Shown here: piece after piece, positions 23,161-34,250 of the stretch | How positions within the stretch are numbered: position 1 is the stretch's first letter | Layout: every line of letters begins with the position of its first letter | Assembly: GCA_902591695.1 (NCBI GenBank) | Contig: CACJBQ010000002.1 | Location: 1-64,000, forward strand | Length of the DNA: 64,000 bases | Source of the DNA: an uncultured Pelagibacteraceae bacterium | GTDB lineage: Bacteria > Pseudomonadota > Alphaproteobacteria > Pelagibacterales > Pelagibacteraceae | Reading direction: 5' to 3' | Notes under the pieces: generated by a model | What the model saw: the letters and a program-made list of their open reading frames with translations, nothing else | Told to the model about the DNA's origin: nothing | Database searches by the model: none | Made by a program: the position numbers and the translations under genes

Positions 23161-24212
23161 TAATTTTTGATTATCTGATTAAAAACTTTAATACCTTGCA
23201 TAACTTCATTAACATCATGAATTCTTAAAATCTGAATTCCTTGCATCATTAAATAAATTGAAGAAGACATAGTTCCACCGATCCTTGTTTCGCTATCATT
23301 TTTTTTTGATATATCTTTAATAAATCTTTTTCTTGAATTCCCTACTAGTATAGGAAAACCTAATGAATGAAAAATAGAAATACCTCTTATAAGATTCATA
23401 TTATGTTTCAAATTTTTTCCAAATCCAATTCCAGGATCTAAAATTATATTATTGTGTTTAATACCTTTAGACCTTATTAACTTAATCTTATCTTCAAAAT
23501 AATCGTATATATCTAATAATTCATTTTTATATATTGGATTCTTTTGCATATTTTCTGGTGTCCCAACTGAATGCTGTATTACAAATGGAATTTTATACTT
23601 TTTTAAAACATTTATTGTTTTAGGATCATGGCTTAATCCCGAAACATCATTAATAAGTTTAACCCCCATTCTAATACCATTTTCCATAATTGCAGATTTT
23701 CTTGTGTCTAAAGATATTGGTATTTTTTTTACAATTAATTTTAATGTCTTATTAATTCTATACCATTCTCGATTTTTATTTACTTCCTTTGATCCTGGTC
23801 TTGTAGACTCACCACCAACATCTACTAACGAAGCACCAGAATTATATAAATTGATAGCATGACTGACGCCTTTATTTTTTTTGTTAAATTTTCCTCCATC
23901 AGAAAAACTATCTGGAGTTAGATTTAAAACACCCAATATATTTGGAATTTTTTTAAAATTTAAATTTGAAAAATTTGATTTTTTTGACCTAATTTTTTTT
24001 AAATCTGAATTTATTTTTGTTTTCAGTTTTTTTGGTAAATTTCTAATTTTATTTATTGAAATTTTTCTAATTTTTTTTCTTGTAATTATCTCAACATGGT
24101 CAAAAGATATTTCTTTAATCTGGTGTAAAGAGATAGATTGTTTTTTCTTTACTAAAATTTTTGATTGTTTGCCGAAGTAGAAATTACACGCTCTTGTGTA
24201 ATATCTTGGCAT
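23160..24212 (-). CDS. folP: Dihydropteroate synthase
   Basis: NILGVLNLTPDSFSDGGKF; VDVGGESTRPGS; NDVSGLSHDP. Confidence 0.95.
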   Translation of the reverse strand: MPRYYTRACNFYFGKQSKILVKKKQSISLHQIKEISFDHVEIITRKKIRKISINKIRNLPKKLKTKINSDLKKIRSKKSNFSNLNFKKIPNILGVLNLTPDSFSDGGKFNKKNKGVSHAINLYNSGASLVDVGGESTRPGSKEVNKNREWYRINKTLKLIVKKIPISLDTRKSAIMENGIRMGVKLINDVSGLSHDPKTINVLKKYKIPFVIQHSVGTPENMQKNPIYKNELLDIYDYFEDKIKLIRSKGIKHNNIILDPGIGFGKNLKHNMNLIRGISIFHSLGFPILVGNSRKRFIKDISKKNDSETRIGGTMSSSIYLMMQGIQILRIHDVNEVMQGIKVFNQIIKN

Positions 24213-24218
24213 TATTAA

Positions 24219-26126
24219 TTAATGAACAATTTTTGGTTTCAAACCCATCGCGCCCAAAGCTGAATCTTGATCATCTTTTGATTCTGGATTATCTAAAATT
24301 TTATCTTTAGGATATAAATTTTTATTAATTATATTCTCTATTTCTTCACCAGTTAAAGTCTCATAAGTTATTAAAGCTTTTGCAATTTTATGTAGATCAT
24401 CTATTTTTTCTGTTAAAATTTCCTTAGCCTTATTATATCCTTCGTCTACAAGCTTTCTTATTTCTTTATCAATTTTCTGAGCAACTTCCTCTGATACCGA
24501 TTGAGTTTGAGTAACTGATCTTCCTAAAAACACTTCTTCTTGGTTTTCCCCATATTCAACTGGACCCATTTCTTCACTCATTCCATATTTTGTTACCATT
24601 GCTCTTGCTAACTGTGTAGCCTGATTAATATCAGAACCATTTCCTCCACCTGCTCCTGTAGATATATTATCTTTCCCAAAAATTAATTCTTCAGCCACTC
24701 TTCCTCCAAAACAAACAGCTAGTCTCGCTTTAAGATATTTTATTGAGTAACCGTGTTTGTCTCTTTCAGGTAAGTTCATTACCATTCCAAGAGCTCTGCC
24801 TCTTGGTATAATAGTAGCTTTATGAATAGGATCATAACTTGGCATATTAAACGACACTAGAGCATGTCCACCTTCATGGTATGCAGTTAGTTTTTTCTCA
24901 TCTTCTGTCATGACCATTGAACGTCTTTCAGCACCCATCATAACTTTATCTTTTGCTTCTTCAAATTCTAGTAATGTGACTATTCTCTTATTTTTTCTCG
25001 CTGCTAACAAAGCTGCTTCATTAACTATATTTGCAAGATCAGCTCCTGAAAATCCTGGAGTGCCTCTTGCAATTGTTCTTAAATTAACATCTGGCGCCAT
25101 TTTTATTTTTTTTACATGAACTTTTAAAATTTTTTCTCTTCCAATAATATCTGGGTTTGAAACCACTACCTGTCTATCAAACCTTCCTGGTCTTAATAAA
25201 GCTGGGTCGAGCACATCTGGTCTGTTTGTTGCAGCTATAATTATGACACCTTCATTTGTATCAAAGCCATCCATTTCAACTAATAACTGGTTTAAAGTTT
25301 GTTCTCTCTCATCATTTCCACCTCCTAGACCTGCCCCTCTACTTCTTCCAACAGCATCTATCTCATCTATAAAAATAATACATGGAGAATTTTTTTTACC
25401 TTGTTCAAACATGTCTCTTACTCTAGATGCTCCTACTCCAACGAACATCTCAACAAAATCAGAACCTGAAATAGTGAAAAACGGGACACCTGCTTCACCT
25501 GCAATTGCCCTTGCTAATAAAGTTTTACCAGTTCCTGGAGGACCAACAAGTAAAGCTCCTCTTGGAATTTTACCACCCAACCTACTAAATTTTTTTGGAT
25601 CTTTTAAGAATTCTACCATTTCTTCTACTTCTTCTTTAGCTTCCTCTACACCAGCAACATCATTAAAAGTAACCTTTCCTTTTAATTCATTCATCATTTT
25701 AGCTTTTGATTTTCCAAATCCCATCGCTCCACCTTTACCACCCTGCATTTGTCTCATGAAGAAAATCCATACTGCAATCAGTAATAACATTGGAAACCAT
25801 GATAAGAGTACACCAAACAATGAAGGCATTTTTTCATCTAAAGGTGCTGCTGAAATACTTACACCTTTCTCTGATAATTTTTCTATAAGATTTGGGTCAT
25901 TAGGAGCATAAGTTGAAAAAGAATTTCCATTCGAATAAGTACCTTTGATGTTATTTCCCTGAATCTCAACTTTTAGAACTTCACCATCCTCTACTGAATT
26001 TAAAAAATCTGAAAATATTATTTGATTTCCACCTCTAACATTAGACTGTGGATTTTTAAACATGTTATAAAGACCTATGGTTAAGAAAACTATTATCCCC
26101 CACATTGCAAGATTTTTTAAATTCAT
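24219..26126 (-). CDS. ftsH: ATP-dependent zinc metalloprotease FtsH
   Basis: [31 protein letters not shown] zinc motif; two N-terminal TM segments. Confidence 0.98.
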   Translation of the reverse strand: MNLKNLAMWGIIVFLTIGLYNMFKNPQSNVRGGNQIIFSDFLNSVEDGEVLKVEIQGNNIKGTYSNGNSFSTYAPNDPNLIEKLSEKGVSISAAPLDEKMPSLFGVLLSWFPMLLLIAVWIFFMRQMQGGKGGAMGFGKSKAKMMNELKGKVTFNDVAGVEEAKEEVEEMVEFLKDPKKFSRLGGKIPRGALLVGPPGTGKTLLARAIAGEAGVPFFTISGSDFVEMFVGVGASRVRDMFEQGKKNSPCIIFIDEIDAVGRSRGAGLGGGNDEREQTLNQLLVEMDGFDTNEGVIIIAATNRPDVLDPALLRPGRFDRQVVVSNPDIIGREKILKVHVKKIKMAPDVNLRTIARGTPGFSGADLANIVNEAALLAARKNKRIVTLLEFEEAKDKVMMGAERRSMVMTEDEKKLTAYHEGGHALVSFNMPSYDPIHKATIIPRGRALGMVMNLPERDKHGYSIKYLKARLAVCFGGRVAEELIFGKDNISTGAGGGNGSDINQATQLARAMVTKYGMSEEMGPVEYGENQEEVFLGRSVTQTQSVSEEVAQKIDKEIRKLVDEGYNKAKEILTEKIDDLHKIAKALITYETLTGEEIENIINKNLYPKDKILDNPESKDDQDSALGAMGLKPKIVH

Positions 26127-26189
26127 AGGTTTAAAATAAGAATTATTATTAAATTAACAAGTGACAAAATATCAGTTATTTCATCAACT

Positions 26190-27218
26190 TTAACGCTCTT
26201 TTGATACTATAACTGAGTTATTTACCTTCTTTATCATACAGTTTCCTAAAGTGGTCTTAAAAGAGGTGTCATTTTTAATTCGATAAATTAAGTTATCAAT
26301 TTTTTTTCCTCTTACTGGGTAGTATTTTTTACCAACACCTTTTAGCACTTCTGTGAGAGACCTAAAAACCACTTCTTCTGGCTGAAGAAAAAAATTTTTA
26401 TTCAAAATAATAAAATTATTAATATTTGAAATTGTTGAATTGTCTTTCAAGTTTTTTTCTACAAAGTATTTAATTGAATTATTAGCAAATCTTAAATTTT
26501 TTAAAGTTAGATTAAATTTATCATTATCCAGTCCCTCTAATTCTAAATTTTTTATAAAATTTCTAACTTTTACTCTTTTAAATTGATCGTTTTTATTCGA
26601 GGGATCTTCAACATAATTATTAAAAACTTTTTTTGTAATATATTCTAAATTTTGTTTAGAAAATTTTAACAAAGGTCTAATCAAATTAATATTTTGTAGA
26701 TCAGTTTTTTGATCGAATGATACAATACCATTTAAACCGCTGCCTCTCAAAATTCTAATAAAAAAATTCTCTATTAAATCATCCCTTTGATGACCTAATA
26801 AAATATTATTTATTTTTAATTTTTTTGCCTTGTTGATCATGAGTGCATATCTTTTATCTCTTGCAATAGATTGAATGTTGCTTTTTGGTTTTTTTCCAAT
26901 CCAGGTTAAAATTTCAAGATTAGTAGAGAGTATTTTTAGAAGCAATTTTACAAATTTTGCCTCTTTTGTTGAGTTATTTCTAAGTTTATGATCAACATGC
27001 AAATATTTTACTTTTAGATGTTTTTTGATCGAATAAATTTTTGATAAAAAACATAAAGCTAAACTGTCTGGCCCACCAGAAACTGCAACTACAAAATCCT
27101 CATCTAATTTAAGATTTTTTTCAAATTTTTTATAAATTTTAGAAGTTTGTTTATCTTTTAATTGATTTAATAAAAACTTATGAGTCTTGTTTGATGCATT
27201 CAAATTTTTTGGACTCAT
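26190..27218 (-). CDS. tilS: tRNA(Ile)-lysidine synthase
   Basis: VAVSGGPDSLALCFLSKIYS PP-loop; HVDHKLRNNSTKEA. Confidence 0.93.
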   Translation of the reverse strand: MSPKNLNASNKTHKFLLNQLKDKQTSKIYKKFEKNLKLDEDFVVAVSGGPDSLALCFLSKIYSIKKHLKVKYLHVDHKLRNNSTKEAKFVKLLLKILSTNLEILTWIGKKPKSNIQSIARDKRYALMINKAKKLKINNILLGHQRDDLIENFFIRILRGSGLNGIVSFDQKTDLQNINLIRPLLKFSKQNLEYITKKVFNNYVEDPSNKNDQFKRVKVRNFIKNLELEGLDNDKFNLTLKNLRFANNSIKYFVEKNLKDNSTISNINNFIILNKNFFLQPEEVVFRSLTEVLKGVGKKYYPVRGKKIDNLIYRIKNDTSFKTTLGNCMIKKVNNSVIVSKER

Positions 27219-28185
27219 ATTTTGCTTTTTGTATTACAGACTGATTTGCATTAGGATATTGTAATTCTACACCATTTATCATTTTACATCCTTGGTCTTT
27301 TTCACCAATTTGAACCATTGATACTCCAAGTTTTAATAGATTAATGGGAGCTTTTTTTCCTTTAGGATATTTTTGGTAACCCTCTAAATAAGCAGAAGCT
27401 GCATCAGTATATAATTGTCTAATTCTGAATGTTTCTGCATACCAGTATTGTGCACTACCCGCTAACTCATGATCAGGGTTAGATAGAACAAATTCTCTAA
27501 AAGCTCTTTCTGCTGTACTGTAGTCTCCAACTTTTAAAAAACTTGTTGCAAATTCATATTGATCCACTGGATTTAAATCTTGAGGAAGTATTTTTTCTTC
27601 AGACTGAAAGGTTTCTGTTACAACTGAAGCTGTAGTATCTACAGATTGAATTTGTTGTGAATTTTCGTTTGTCTCTGTATCTTTATATGAAATTGTTCCT
27701 AAATCTTGGGGCTGTGAACTTCCAGGTAAAACTTTTTGTTCATCGATCTTTGGTTTTGAAGTTAATTGATTTTCTGCGCTATTTATATTTCCAGAGCTAA
27801 TGTTTGTCTCTATATCTTGAAATCTTATTTGGTTATCTGCTTGAATTTTTGAAACACGAGTAGATAATTTATCCAACTTAAAATTTATTTCTTCAAATTT
27901 ATTAGTGAGTTCTCTAAACTGATCCTCAACTTCTGACAATTTTAATAAATGTCTAGTTAAAACATCTTCTGAGTTTTGGTCCAAGTTTGAAACCGAACTA
28001 TCATTAGTACTTGCTTTCACTTCTATAGATCCAGAATAAACTGCTCTTTCAAGTGTTTTAAGATCATTTTTTATTATTTCTAATGTTTCATAGATATTAT
28101 GATTATCTGCAAAAGAAATATTAATAAAAAACAAATTTAAGATTAAAATTAATTTTAAAATTACTAATTTAAATACAAGCATCAT
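27178..28185 (-). CDS. cpoB: Tol-Pal system protein CpoB/YbgF
   Basis: Signal peptide, coiled coil, C-terminal TPR (YEFATSFLKVGDYSTAERAFREFV; AQYWYAETFRIRQLY); downstream of pal. Confidence 0.9.
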   Translation of the reverse strand: MMLVFKLVILKLILILNLFFINISFADNHNIYETLEIIKNDLKTLERAVYSGSIEVKASTNDSSVSNLDQNSEDVLTRHLLKLSEVEDQFRELTNKFEEINFKLDKLSTRVSKIQADNQIRFQDIETNISSGNINSAENQLTSKPKIDEQKVLPGSSQPQDLGTISYKDTETNENSQQIQSVDTTASVVTETFQSEEKILPQDLNPVDQYEFATSFLKVGDYSTAERAFREFVLSNPDHELAGSAQYWYAETFRIRQLYTDAASAYLEGYQKYPKGKKAPINLLKLGVSMVQIGEKDQGCKMINGVELQYPNANQSVIQKAKYESKKFECIKQDS

Positions 28186-28213
28186 TTAAATTAGATTTAT
28201 GATTATAAAAATG

Positions 28214-28255
28214 GCAAAAAAAAGACCCTAAATCCAATAAAGGTTTTAGGGTCTT
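28214..28255 (-). terminator. Rho-independent terminator downstream of pal
   Basis: Minus strand AAGACCCTAAAACCTTTATTGGATTTAGGGTCTT followed by a T run: ~10-bp stem plus U tract. Confidence 0.85.
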
Positions 28256-28268
28256 AAATTTTAAATAA

Positions 28269-28760
28269 TTAATTTGCTTTAACAGTTACTGATCTTCTGT
28301 TTTTTGACCAAGCTAATGGGTTTGAACCAGAGTCAACTGGTCTCTCCTTACCATAACTTAATACTGTAATTCTGTCAGAAGATATTCCGTAAGTCATTAA
28401 ATAGTCTTTAGCTGCATTTGCTCTTCTTTCACCAAGAGCCAAGTTATATTCTCTTGTTCCTCTTTCGTCAGCGTGTCCTTCAAGCACTACATTAATGCTT
28501 GGGTTTTTTCTTAACCAAGCTGCTTGCGCTCTTAAAGTTTCTCTTGATGCAGTTGTTAATATCGACTCATTTGTTGCAAAGAAAACTCTGTCTGGAACAC
28601 CATCAGCTAAATATTCAACTGTGTCTGTTCCTGTGTAAACATCACCTTGCATTTGACCTTGAATGTCTGTTGCCACTTCTTTTTTAGTTGCACATGCAGA
28701 TAGCACTAGGCAAGCTGTTAATACTAAAAGTGTGTTTTTTAAAATTTTGTTTAATCTCAT
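28269..28760 (-). CDS. pal: Peptidoglycan-associated lipoprotein; start trimmed to MRLNKILKN
   Basis: Lipobox LSAC in MRLNKILKNTLLVLTACLVLSACATKK; OmpA-like NVVLEGHADERGTREYNLALGERRA. RBS-like GGAGCA precedes the ATG at 28760; the extra 21 aa in the ORF track precede the signal peptide. Confidence 0.95.
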   Translation of the reverse strand: MRLNKILKNTLLVLTACLVLSACATKKEVATDIQGQMQGDVYTGTDTVEYLADGVPDRVFFATNESILTTASRETLRAQAAWLRKNPSINVVLEGHADERGTREYNLALGERRANAAKDYLMTYGISSDRITVLSYGKERPVDSGSNPLAWSKNRRSVTVKAN

Positions 28761-28857
28761 TAAATTGCTCCTTGCTGCTAATTTCAATTTCTTAACTTTT
28801 TCACAACTAAATAGAGGTTTCAAGTCTAAAAATCAAGAAATTTACAAAAATTAATCT

Positions 28858-30198
28858 TTAATTACTTAATAAAGATGACCATGATGGGTCTGAAGCATCT
28901 GTTGGTGTCTTTATTTGCCGTTCATTATAACCCGTTAAATCTATAGACCACAATTTTGCAGAAAAACCTTCTCCTTTGGAGTTAGTTTTTGTCTCTCTAT
29001 AAAATATTAATACCCTTCCATTTGGAGACCAAGAAGGTGCTTCTTGATAATAATTTTCAGTTAACAACCTTTCACCACTACCATCAGTTCTCATTACGCC
29101 TATATAAAATTTACCTTTATGTAATTTTGTAAATGCAATTAAATCTCCTCTTGGAGACCACACAGGTGTTCCATATAAACCGTTGCCAAAAGAAATTCTT
29201 TTTACATCACTTCCATCATTCTTCATTACATAAATTTGCTGATAACCGCTTCTATCAGAATTAAATGTAATATATTTCCCATTAGGAGAATAAGATGGAG
29301 AAGTGTCAATTGATGGATGATTAGTAATTTTTTCAACAATTCTATTTTCTAAATCCATAGTGTAAATATCTGACTTTCCATCTTTAGCAAAACTCATAAT
29401 TATTTTTTTACCGTCAGGTGAAAAACGTGGTGCAAATGTCATTCCAGGAAAATCTCCAACTACCTCCTGTGTCCCCGTTTCTATATCTAACAAATAAACT
29501 CTTGGCATATTTTTAAAGTAAGACAAATAGGTTACCATTTGACTTGCCGGATTAAATCGTGGAGTTAAAACTAACTCATTCCCTAATGTCAAAAATTTAT
29601 TATTAGCTCCGTCTTGATCCATGATTGCTAATTTTTTTATTCTTTGTGTTTTTGGTCCTTCTTCTGAGACATAAATTATTCTTGTATCAAAATAACCTTT
29701 TTCTCCAGTCAGCCTTTCATAAACCTTATCAGAAATAATATGCCCTACTCTTCTCCAATTGTTAGGAACTGTGGTAAAAGCTAAAGCCATCATTTCTTTA
29801 GCAGCTAAAACGTCCCATAATCGAAACTCAACCCTTAATTTATCGTCAACATAATTTACTTTACCAGTAATAAGTGCTTGAGCTTTAATTAAATTCCAAT
29901 CTTCAAATCTTGGTTTTAAATTTGCAATATCAGGAGCTTGTAAAAAAGCTTTTTTGTCTAGAGGATTAAATAATCCCGATGTTCTCAAATTATTCTCAAC
30001 GATATTTGATATCTCGGAGCCAATATTTTCTTTTTTAAGTATTTTTTCAAAACCTTTTCTAGACTCTTCATCAATTGATAGGGGAGAAACTGCTAATGGA
30101 AGTGGATTTAAATTTCCCCTAGTTATATCAACTTCAATTAAAGCATTTGCTTTGATAGGTATTAATATAAATAATAATATTAAAATTTTTTTTGTCAT
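28858..30198 (-). CDS. tolB: Tol-Pal system beta-propeller protein TolB
   Basis: Repeated [25 protein letters not shown]-type WD/propeller blades; signal peptide. Confidence 0.96.
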   Translation of the reverse strand: MTKKILILLFILIPIKANALIEVDITRGNLNPLPLAVSPLSIDEESRKGFEKILKKENIGSEISNIVENNLRTSGLFNPLDKKAFLQAPDIANLKPRFEDWNLIKAQALITGKVNYVDDKLRVEFRLWDVLAAKEMMALAFTTVPNNWRRVGHIISDKVYERLTGEKGYFDTRIIYVSEEGPKTQRIKKLAIMDQDGANNKFLTLGNELVLTPRFNPASQMVTYLSYFKNMPRVYLLDIETGTQEVVGDFPGMTFAPRFSPDGKKIIMSFAKDGKSDIYTMDLENRIVEKITNHPSIDTSPSYSPNGKYITFNSDRSGYQQIYVMKNDGSDVKRISFGNGLYGTPVWSPRGDLIAFTKLHKGKFYIGVMRTDGSGERLLTENYYQEAPSWSPNGRVLIFYRETKTNSKGEGFSAKLWSIDLTGYNERQIKTPTDASDPSWSSLLSN

Positions 30199-30207
30199 TT
30201 AAATATA

Positions 30208-31071
30208 CTACCCTTCTAACATCTCTCTTGCATCAAAATTTAATTGTAATTCTTTCCATCTTTCATATCCGGTTGTTGGAACTCTTAATGGTTGGCATAA
30301 CTTGACAGCTCTCAAAGCACTTTCTGCTAAAACCTTGTAAAATCCTTGGCCTGGTTTATTCATCCTTGCATGGTCCAAAATTTCTGTTTTTGATACCGTT
30401 CCGTCAGGTTTTAATTTTAACTTTATTCTTACCAATAAATTTTCATTGTATGGTAATCCTAATGGAATACTCCAGCACCCAAATATTTGTGCCTTAAGAG
30501 CATCCTCTTCGCTTAGAGTAAGACCTGTGTTTTCTACATTTCTCTCTTGATCTTGAGTAATATCATCATTTGTTTTTAAAACTTCTGCACTCTCTTCTTT
30601 TGATTTATCAATTAAAGCAGCAATATTATTTGGATCAAACAAATCTTTTTTTTCAAATTCTGATACTTGTTTAACTTCCTCATCTACTTTTTCAGGATTT
30701 TGTTTTTTTTCCTCTTTTGTTTCTACCTTTTTTAAAGTTTTATCTGGAAGTGGAATTGCCTCAGGTGTTTCATTCTCTATTTTTTTATTATTTTGATCAG
30801 GAGCCAGAACGGTTTTTGTTTTCGTTTTTTCTACTTTTTTTGGTGGAGCTTGTTCTGAAACAAGTTTTTTTTCTTTCTCTTTTACTTTCTCAATTATTTT
30901 TTTAGCCTTAGGTGCAAATGGAATATTGGTTTTTTCTGCTATTTGAATTAACTCAACCGATACGATTGGCGGAATATCTAGTGGTTTCTTTGCCAAAAAA
31001 GGTAAACTCATAGCTGTAATGAAAATTAACATAGCATGTAAAACAGAAGAAATAATCAAACTTCTATTCAC
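30208..31071 (-). CDS. tolA: TolA-like / TonB C-terminal protein
   Basis: N-terminal TM, long charged Pro/Lys/Glu linker, C-terminal TonB-like domain; between tolR and tolB. Confidence 0.85.
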   Translation of the reverse strand: MNRSLIISSVLHAMLIFITAMSLPFLAKKPLDIPPIVSVELIQIAEKTNIPFAPKAKKIIEKVKEKEKKLVSEQAPPKKVEKTKTKTVLAPDQNNKKIENETPEAIPLPDKTLKKVETKEEKKQNPEKVDEEVKQVSEFEKKDLFDPNNIAALIDKSKEESAEVLKTNDDITQDQERNVENTGLTLSEEDALKAQIFGCWSIPLGLPYNENLLVRIKLKLKPDGTVSKTEILDHARMNKPGQGFYKVLAESALRAVKLCQPLRVPTTGYERWKELQLNFDAREMLEG

Positions 31072-31076
31072 TTTAA

Positions 31077-31493
31077 TTACCTTTGTTTATACGGTTCTGA
31101 AATCAATGCTACTTTGGTAAAACCAGATCCTGATAGTAATCCCATTATTTCTAGAACTCTTCCGTAATTTATAGTTTTATCACCTCTTACATAAATTCTG
31201 GTATCAGTTCTATTTTTTGAAACAGCTAAAACCTTTGCAATAATATTATCATATTCAACTTTTGCTTCTTGAATAAAAATTTCACCTTTTGCATTGATTG
31301 AAAGTGTTAGAGGTTCTGTCTCTTCTGGCAAAGAGTCTGCTGAACTTTCTGGTAAATCAACTTGAACACCTACCGTTAACAATGGTGCTGTTACCATAAA
31401 TATAATTAATAACACCAACATAACATCAACGAATGGAGTAACATTTATTTCACTCATTGGTTCTTTAGAAGAACGATTTAATTTAAATGCCAT
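31077..31493 (-). CDS. tolR: ExbD/TolR family protein
   Basis: MSEINVTPFVDVMLVLLIIFMVTAPLL; YVRGDKTINYGRVLEIMGLL. Confidence 0.94.
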   Translation of the reverse strand: MAFKLNRSSKEPMSEINVTPFVDVMLVLLIIFMVTAPLLTVGVQVDLPESSADSLPEETEPLTLSINAKGEIFIQEAKVEYDNIIAKVLAVSKNRTDTRIYVRGDKTINYGRVLEIMGLLSGSGFTKVALISEPYKQR

Positions 31494-32168
31494 TTAAATA
31501 ATTGTTAAAAATCTTTTCGAAAAATTTTCTAATTTTTCTGAGTATTTTTTGGCATCATTATTAAATTTATTGTATGCTACTACCGCTGGTATTGCGGCCA
31601 ATAAACCAAGTGCAGTTGCAAATAAAGCTTCTGCTATTCCTGGCGCAACTATCGCAAGACTTGTGTTTCTTGAAATAGCTATAGATTGAAAAGAATTCAT
31701 AATTCCCCAAACAGTTCCAAACAATCCAATAAATGGTGCGGTTGAGCCTACCGTTGCCAAAAAAGTAAAACCTTTCTCTATTTTTGTCATTTGTTTTTCA
31801 ATTCCAGCTTCTAAAGATGCACTCATTCTCTCACTAATATTGGTTCTTGATTTTTTTTTAAGTAATCCTTCCATTGCATCTTGAAACACAAGTGACATTG
31901 GATCCTCAAGTTTACTAGGTAAACTATTGTAAAAAGTTTCAGCGGATTTAGAATTCCAGAATTTTTCTTCAAATTCCTCTGAAGATTTAGTTATTTTTTT
32001 AAATAAACGAAACTTTTCAATAATTACAGCCCAAGAATATATTGAGCACAATATTAATATAATCATTACAGACTTAACAATTATGTCTGCTCTAAAAAAT
32101 AAACTGAATAATGAAAAATCAGTATTTGTTCCTAATTCAACTGCTTTTGCTGCGATATCTGCTTCCAT
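31494..32168 (-). CDS. tolQ: MotA/TolQ/ExbB proton channel protein
   Basis: FLATVGSTAPFIGLFGTVWGIMNSF; TALGLLAAIPAVVAYNKF. Confidence 0.95.
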   Translation of the reverse strand: MEADIAAKAVELGTNTDFSLFSLFFRADIIVKSVMIILILCSIYSWAVIIEKFRLFKKITKSSEEFEEKFWNSKSAETFYNSLPSKLEDPMSLVFQDAMEGLLKKKSRTNISERMSASLEAGIEKQMTKIEKGFTFLATVGSTAPFIGLFGTVWGIMNSFQSIAISRNTSLAIVAPGIAEALFATALGLLAAIPAVVAYNKFNNDAKKYSEKLENFSKRFLTII

Positions 32169-32221
32169 ACTTACTCATCACACGTAAATGTGTCATGATT
32201 TTGTCTTTTAATTTAAATTGA

Positions 32222-32716
32222 TTATTCTTCTTTTTGATATGTTTCGTAGAAAAAACTAGCTATTAGAATAGCATCTGCCTTGTTGTTATCTTTTTTTTTT
32301 GACAATTGTGATGAAAAATATGGAAAAATTTCAATAGCTCTTGTTCTACTCGCATCTTTTTCTGAATTAATAAGATTAAAATATTTTTTCCACTTAGCAG
32401 GCCTAACATAATAAACAGGTAAATGCATTGCGCTGCATATTCCTTTTAAAATACCAAAAGATTGGCCAAAATTAAACATACTGGTAACGCCTTGTCCAGG
32501 CATTGCGGAAACTTGTTCAATTACAACTTTTATGTTTTTTTTATCAAATTTGTTTATCCTTTCACTAATTTCATTAAATATTTGAGCACCATTTACTTGT
32601 CTTTTATTCTTCTTACCATCTGTCATGGTTGGCATTTCAATTACGTCTTTTATAATACCGTCTTGAAAAAAACAGATTGAACCTGAGATGCCTGGATCAA
32701 TTCCAATAATCATCAT
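32222..32716 (-). CDS. RuvC-like / phage-type RNase H-fold Holliday junction resolvase
   Basis: MMIIGIDPGISGSICFF, VVIEQVSAMPGQGVTSMFNFGQSFGILKGI and C-terminal DNNKADAILIASFFYE; sits where ruvC is usually found, after yebC. Confidence 0.75.
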   Translation of the reverse strand: MMIIGIDPGISGSICFFQDGIIKDVIEMPTMTDGKKNKRQVNGAQIFNEISERINKFDKKNIKVVIEQVSAMPGQGVTSMFNFGQSFGILKGICSAMHLPVYYVRPAKWKKYFNLINSEKDASRTRAIEIFPYFSSQLSKKKDNNKADAILIASFFYETYQKEE

Positions 32717-33441
32717 TAAATACTACCTAAATTAACGTTTGAATAGACGTTCTGAACATCGTCATCTTCCTCGAGAGTTTCTAAAAAATCTACAACATTG
32801 TCTTTATTTTCATTATTTACCTCAACACTATTTAATGGGACCCATTCAATTTCTGTAGAAATAAAATTGACAATAATTTTCTCAAGATTTTTTTTTACAT
32901 TATATATTTCACTAATTTGACACTGGATTTCATGATGATCCTCATAAGAAAAACATTCATCAGCTCCTGACTCAATCGCTAAATCTAAAATTTTTTCGTC
33001 AGATATCTCTTTTTTATCAATTTTGATTATACCCAATTGTTGAAAATTGTGAGATGCTGAACCTTGGGTTCCTAAGCTCCCACCACTTTTTTGAAAAATA
33101 GTTCTTATATTTGATGCGGTCCTATTTTTGTTGTCTGTTAAAGTTTCAACTATAACAGCAATCTTTTCTGGTCCAAACCCCTCGTATCTTAAATTTTCAA
33201 AATTTGCTCCTGTAGCTGCAGAAGATTTATCTATTGCTCTTTCAATATTATCTTTGGGCATATTTGCAGATCTAGCAGCCTGTACTGCAGATCTTAGTCT
33301 AGGGTTCATTGCTGGATCTTTGTCACCAAGTTTTGCCGCAACAGTAATCTCTTTAGATAATTTTGAAAATATTTTTGATCTTTGCTTATCAGCCTTACCT
33401 TTTTTATGTTTTATTCCTGCCCAATGCGAATGTCCTGCCAT
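32716..33441 (-). CDS. yebC: YebC/PmpR family transcriptional/translation regulator
   Basis: MAGHSHWAGIKHKKGKADKQRSKIFSKLSKEI. Confidence 0.97.
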   Translation of the reverse strand: MAGHSHWAGIKHKKGKADKQRSKIFSKLSKEITVAAKLGDKDPAMNPRLRSAVQAARSANMPKDNIERAIDKSSAATGANFENLRYEGFGPEKIAVIVETLTDNKNRTASNIRTIFQKSGGSLGTQGSASHNFQQLGIIKIDKKEISDEKILDLAIESGADECFSYEDHHEIQCQISEIYNVKKNLEKIIVNFISTEIEWVPLNSVEVNNENKDNVVDFLETLEEDDDVQNVYSNVNLGSI

Positions 33442-33446
33442 GATTT

Positions 33447-34250
33447 TTAAATATTTTTTAGTTGATCTCCGTATACATAGCTTTTGATGTCTATTGCTAA
33501 ACCTGTTTTTATATCACAATCTACTATAACACCACACAAAGTAGCATCTCCATTAGCGGGAAAGTGTTTCACTGAATTCTTTTTTAAAAATCTATTCAAG
33601 GAATTTTCTTTATTCATTCCAATCACTGAATCATAATCCCCACACATACCTGCATCGGTTTGATATCCAGTGCCATTATTAAGTATTCTGGCATCATTTG
33701 TTGGGATATGAGTATGTGTTCCAACCACGAGAGTTGCCTTTCCATCAAATAGATGTCCTATAGCATTTTTTTCGCTAGTAATTTCACCATGGAAATCAAC
33801 TACAAGTAAATCAAAATCCTTTTTCATTTCATTTTCTTTTAAAAATTTTTGAGAAGCTTCAAAAACATCTTCACACTTTTTCATAAAAACATTGCCCATC
33901 AAATTAAGAACTCCAATTTTTATATCATTCTTTGTTTTGTAAATTTGAAATCCTTTTCCTGGTGCAGGTTCAAATAAATTTTTAGGTCTTAATAATCTTT
34001 CCTCTTTATCAATAAATTCCATAATTTCTTTTTGATCCCAAACATGATTGCCAGTTGTGATAACATCAACTCCACAATTAAAAAAATCCTTACATATTTC
34101 TTTAGTTAGCCCCACACCTTGAACTGCTGCATTTTCACCATTTACTATTACAAAATCGATTTTGTTTTTATCAATTTCATTTAATAAATTACTTGTTAAT
34201 TTAGAACATCCTGAAATTCCAACAACATCTCCTAAAAATAAAATTCTCAT
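33447..34250 (-). CDS. YmdB-like metallophosphoesterase
   Basis: MRILFLGDVVGISG; VNGENAAVQGVGLT; GNHVWDQKEI; GTHTHIPTNDARIL. Confidence 0.9.
   Translation of the reverse strand: MRILFLGDVVGISGCSKLTSNLLNEIDKNKIDFVIVNGENAAVQGVGLTKEICKDFFNCGVDVITTGNHVWDQKEIMEFIDKEERLLRPKNLFEPAPGKGFQIYKTKNDIKIGVLNLMGNVFMKKCEDVFEASQKFLKENEMKKDFDLLVVDFHGEITSEKNAIGHLFDGKATLVVGTHTHIPTNDARILNNGTGYQTDAGMCGDYDSVIGMNKENSLNRFLKKNSVKHFPANGDATLCGVIVDCDIKTGLAIDIKSYVYGDQLKNI

Noticed and set aside
23881-24180. 99-aa + strand ORF rich in Phe/Ile/Leu
   Set aside because: Antisense to the lysine-rich N-terminus of folP; apparent hydrophobicity is a by-product of reverse-complemented Lys codons.
25243-25911. 222-aa + strand ORF
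   Set aside because: Antisense to the conserved ftsH AAA domain; low-complexity Pro/Ser/Ala translation typical of a shadow ORF.
28761-28823. N-terminal extension of Pal (MKPLFSCEKVKKLKLAARSNL)
   Set aside because: Lies upstream of a perfect lipoprotein signal peptide with its own RBS-like sequence.
32170-32200. ACACGTAAATGTGT hairpin upstream of tolQ
   Set aside because: Only 4 bp of stem; not distinguishable from chance.
33128-33487. 119-aa + strand ORF
   Set aside because: Antisense to yebC; shadow ORF.
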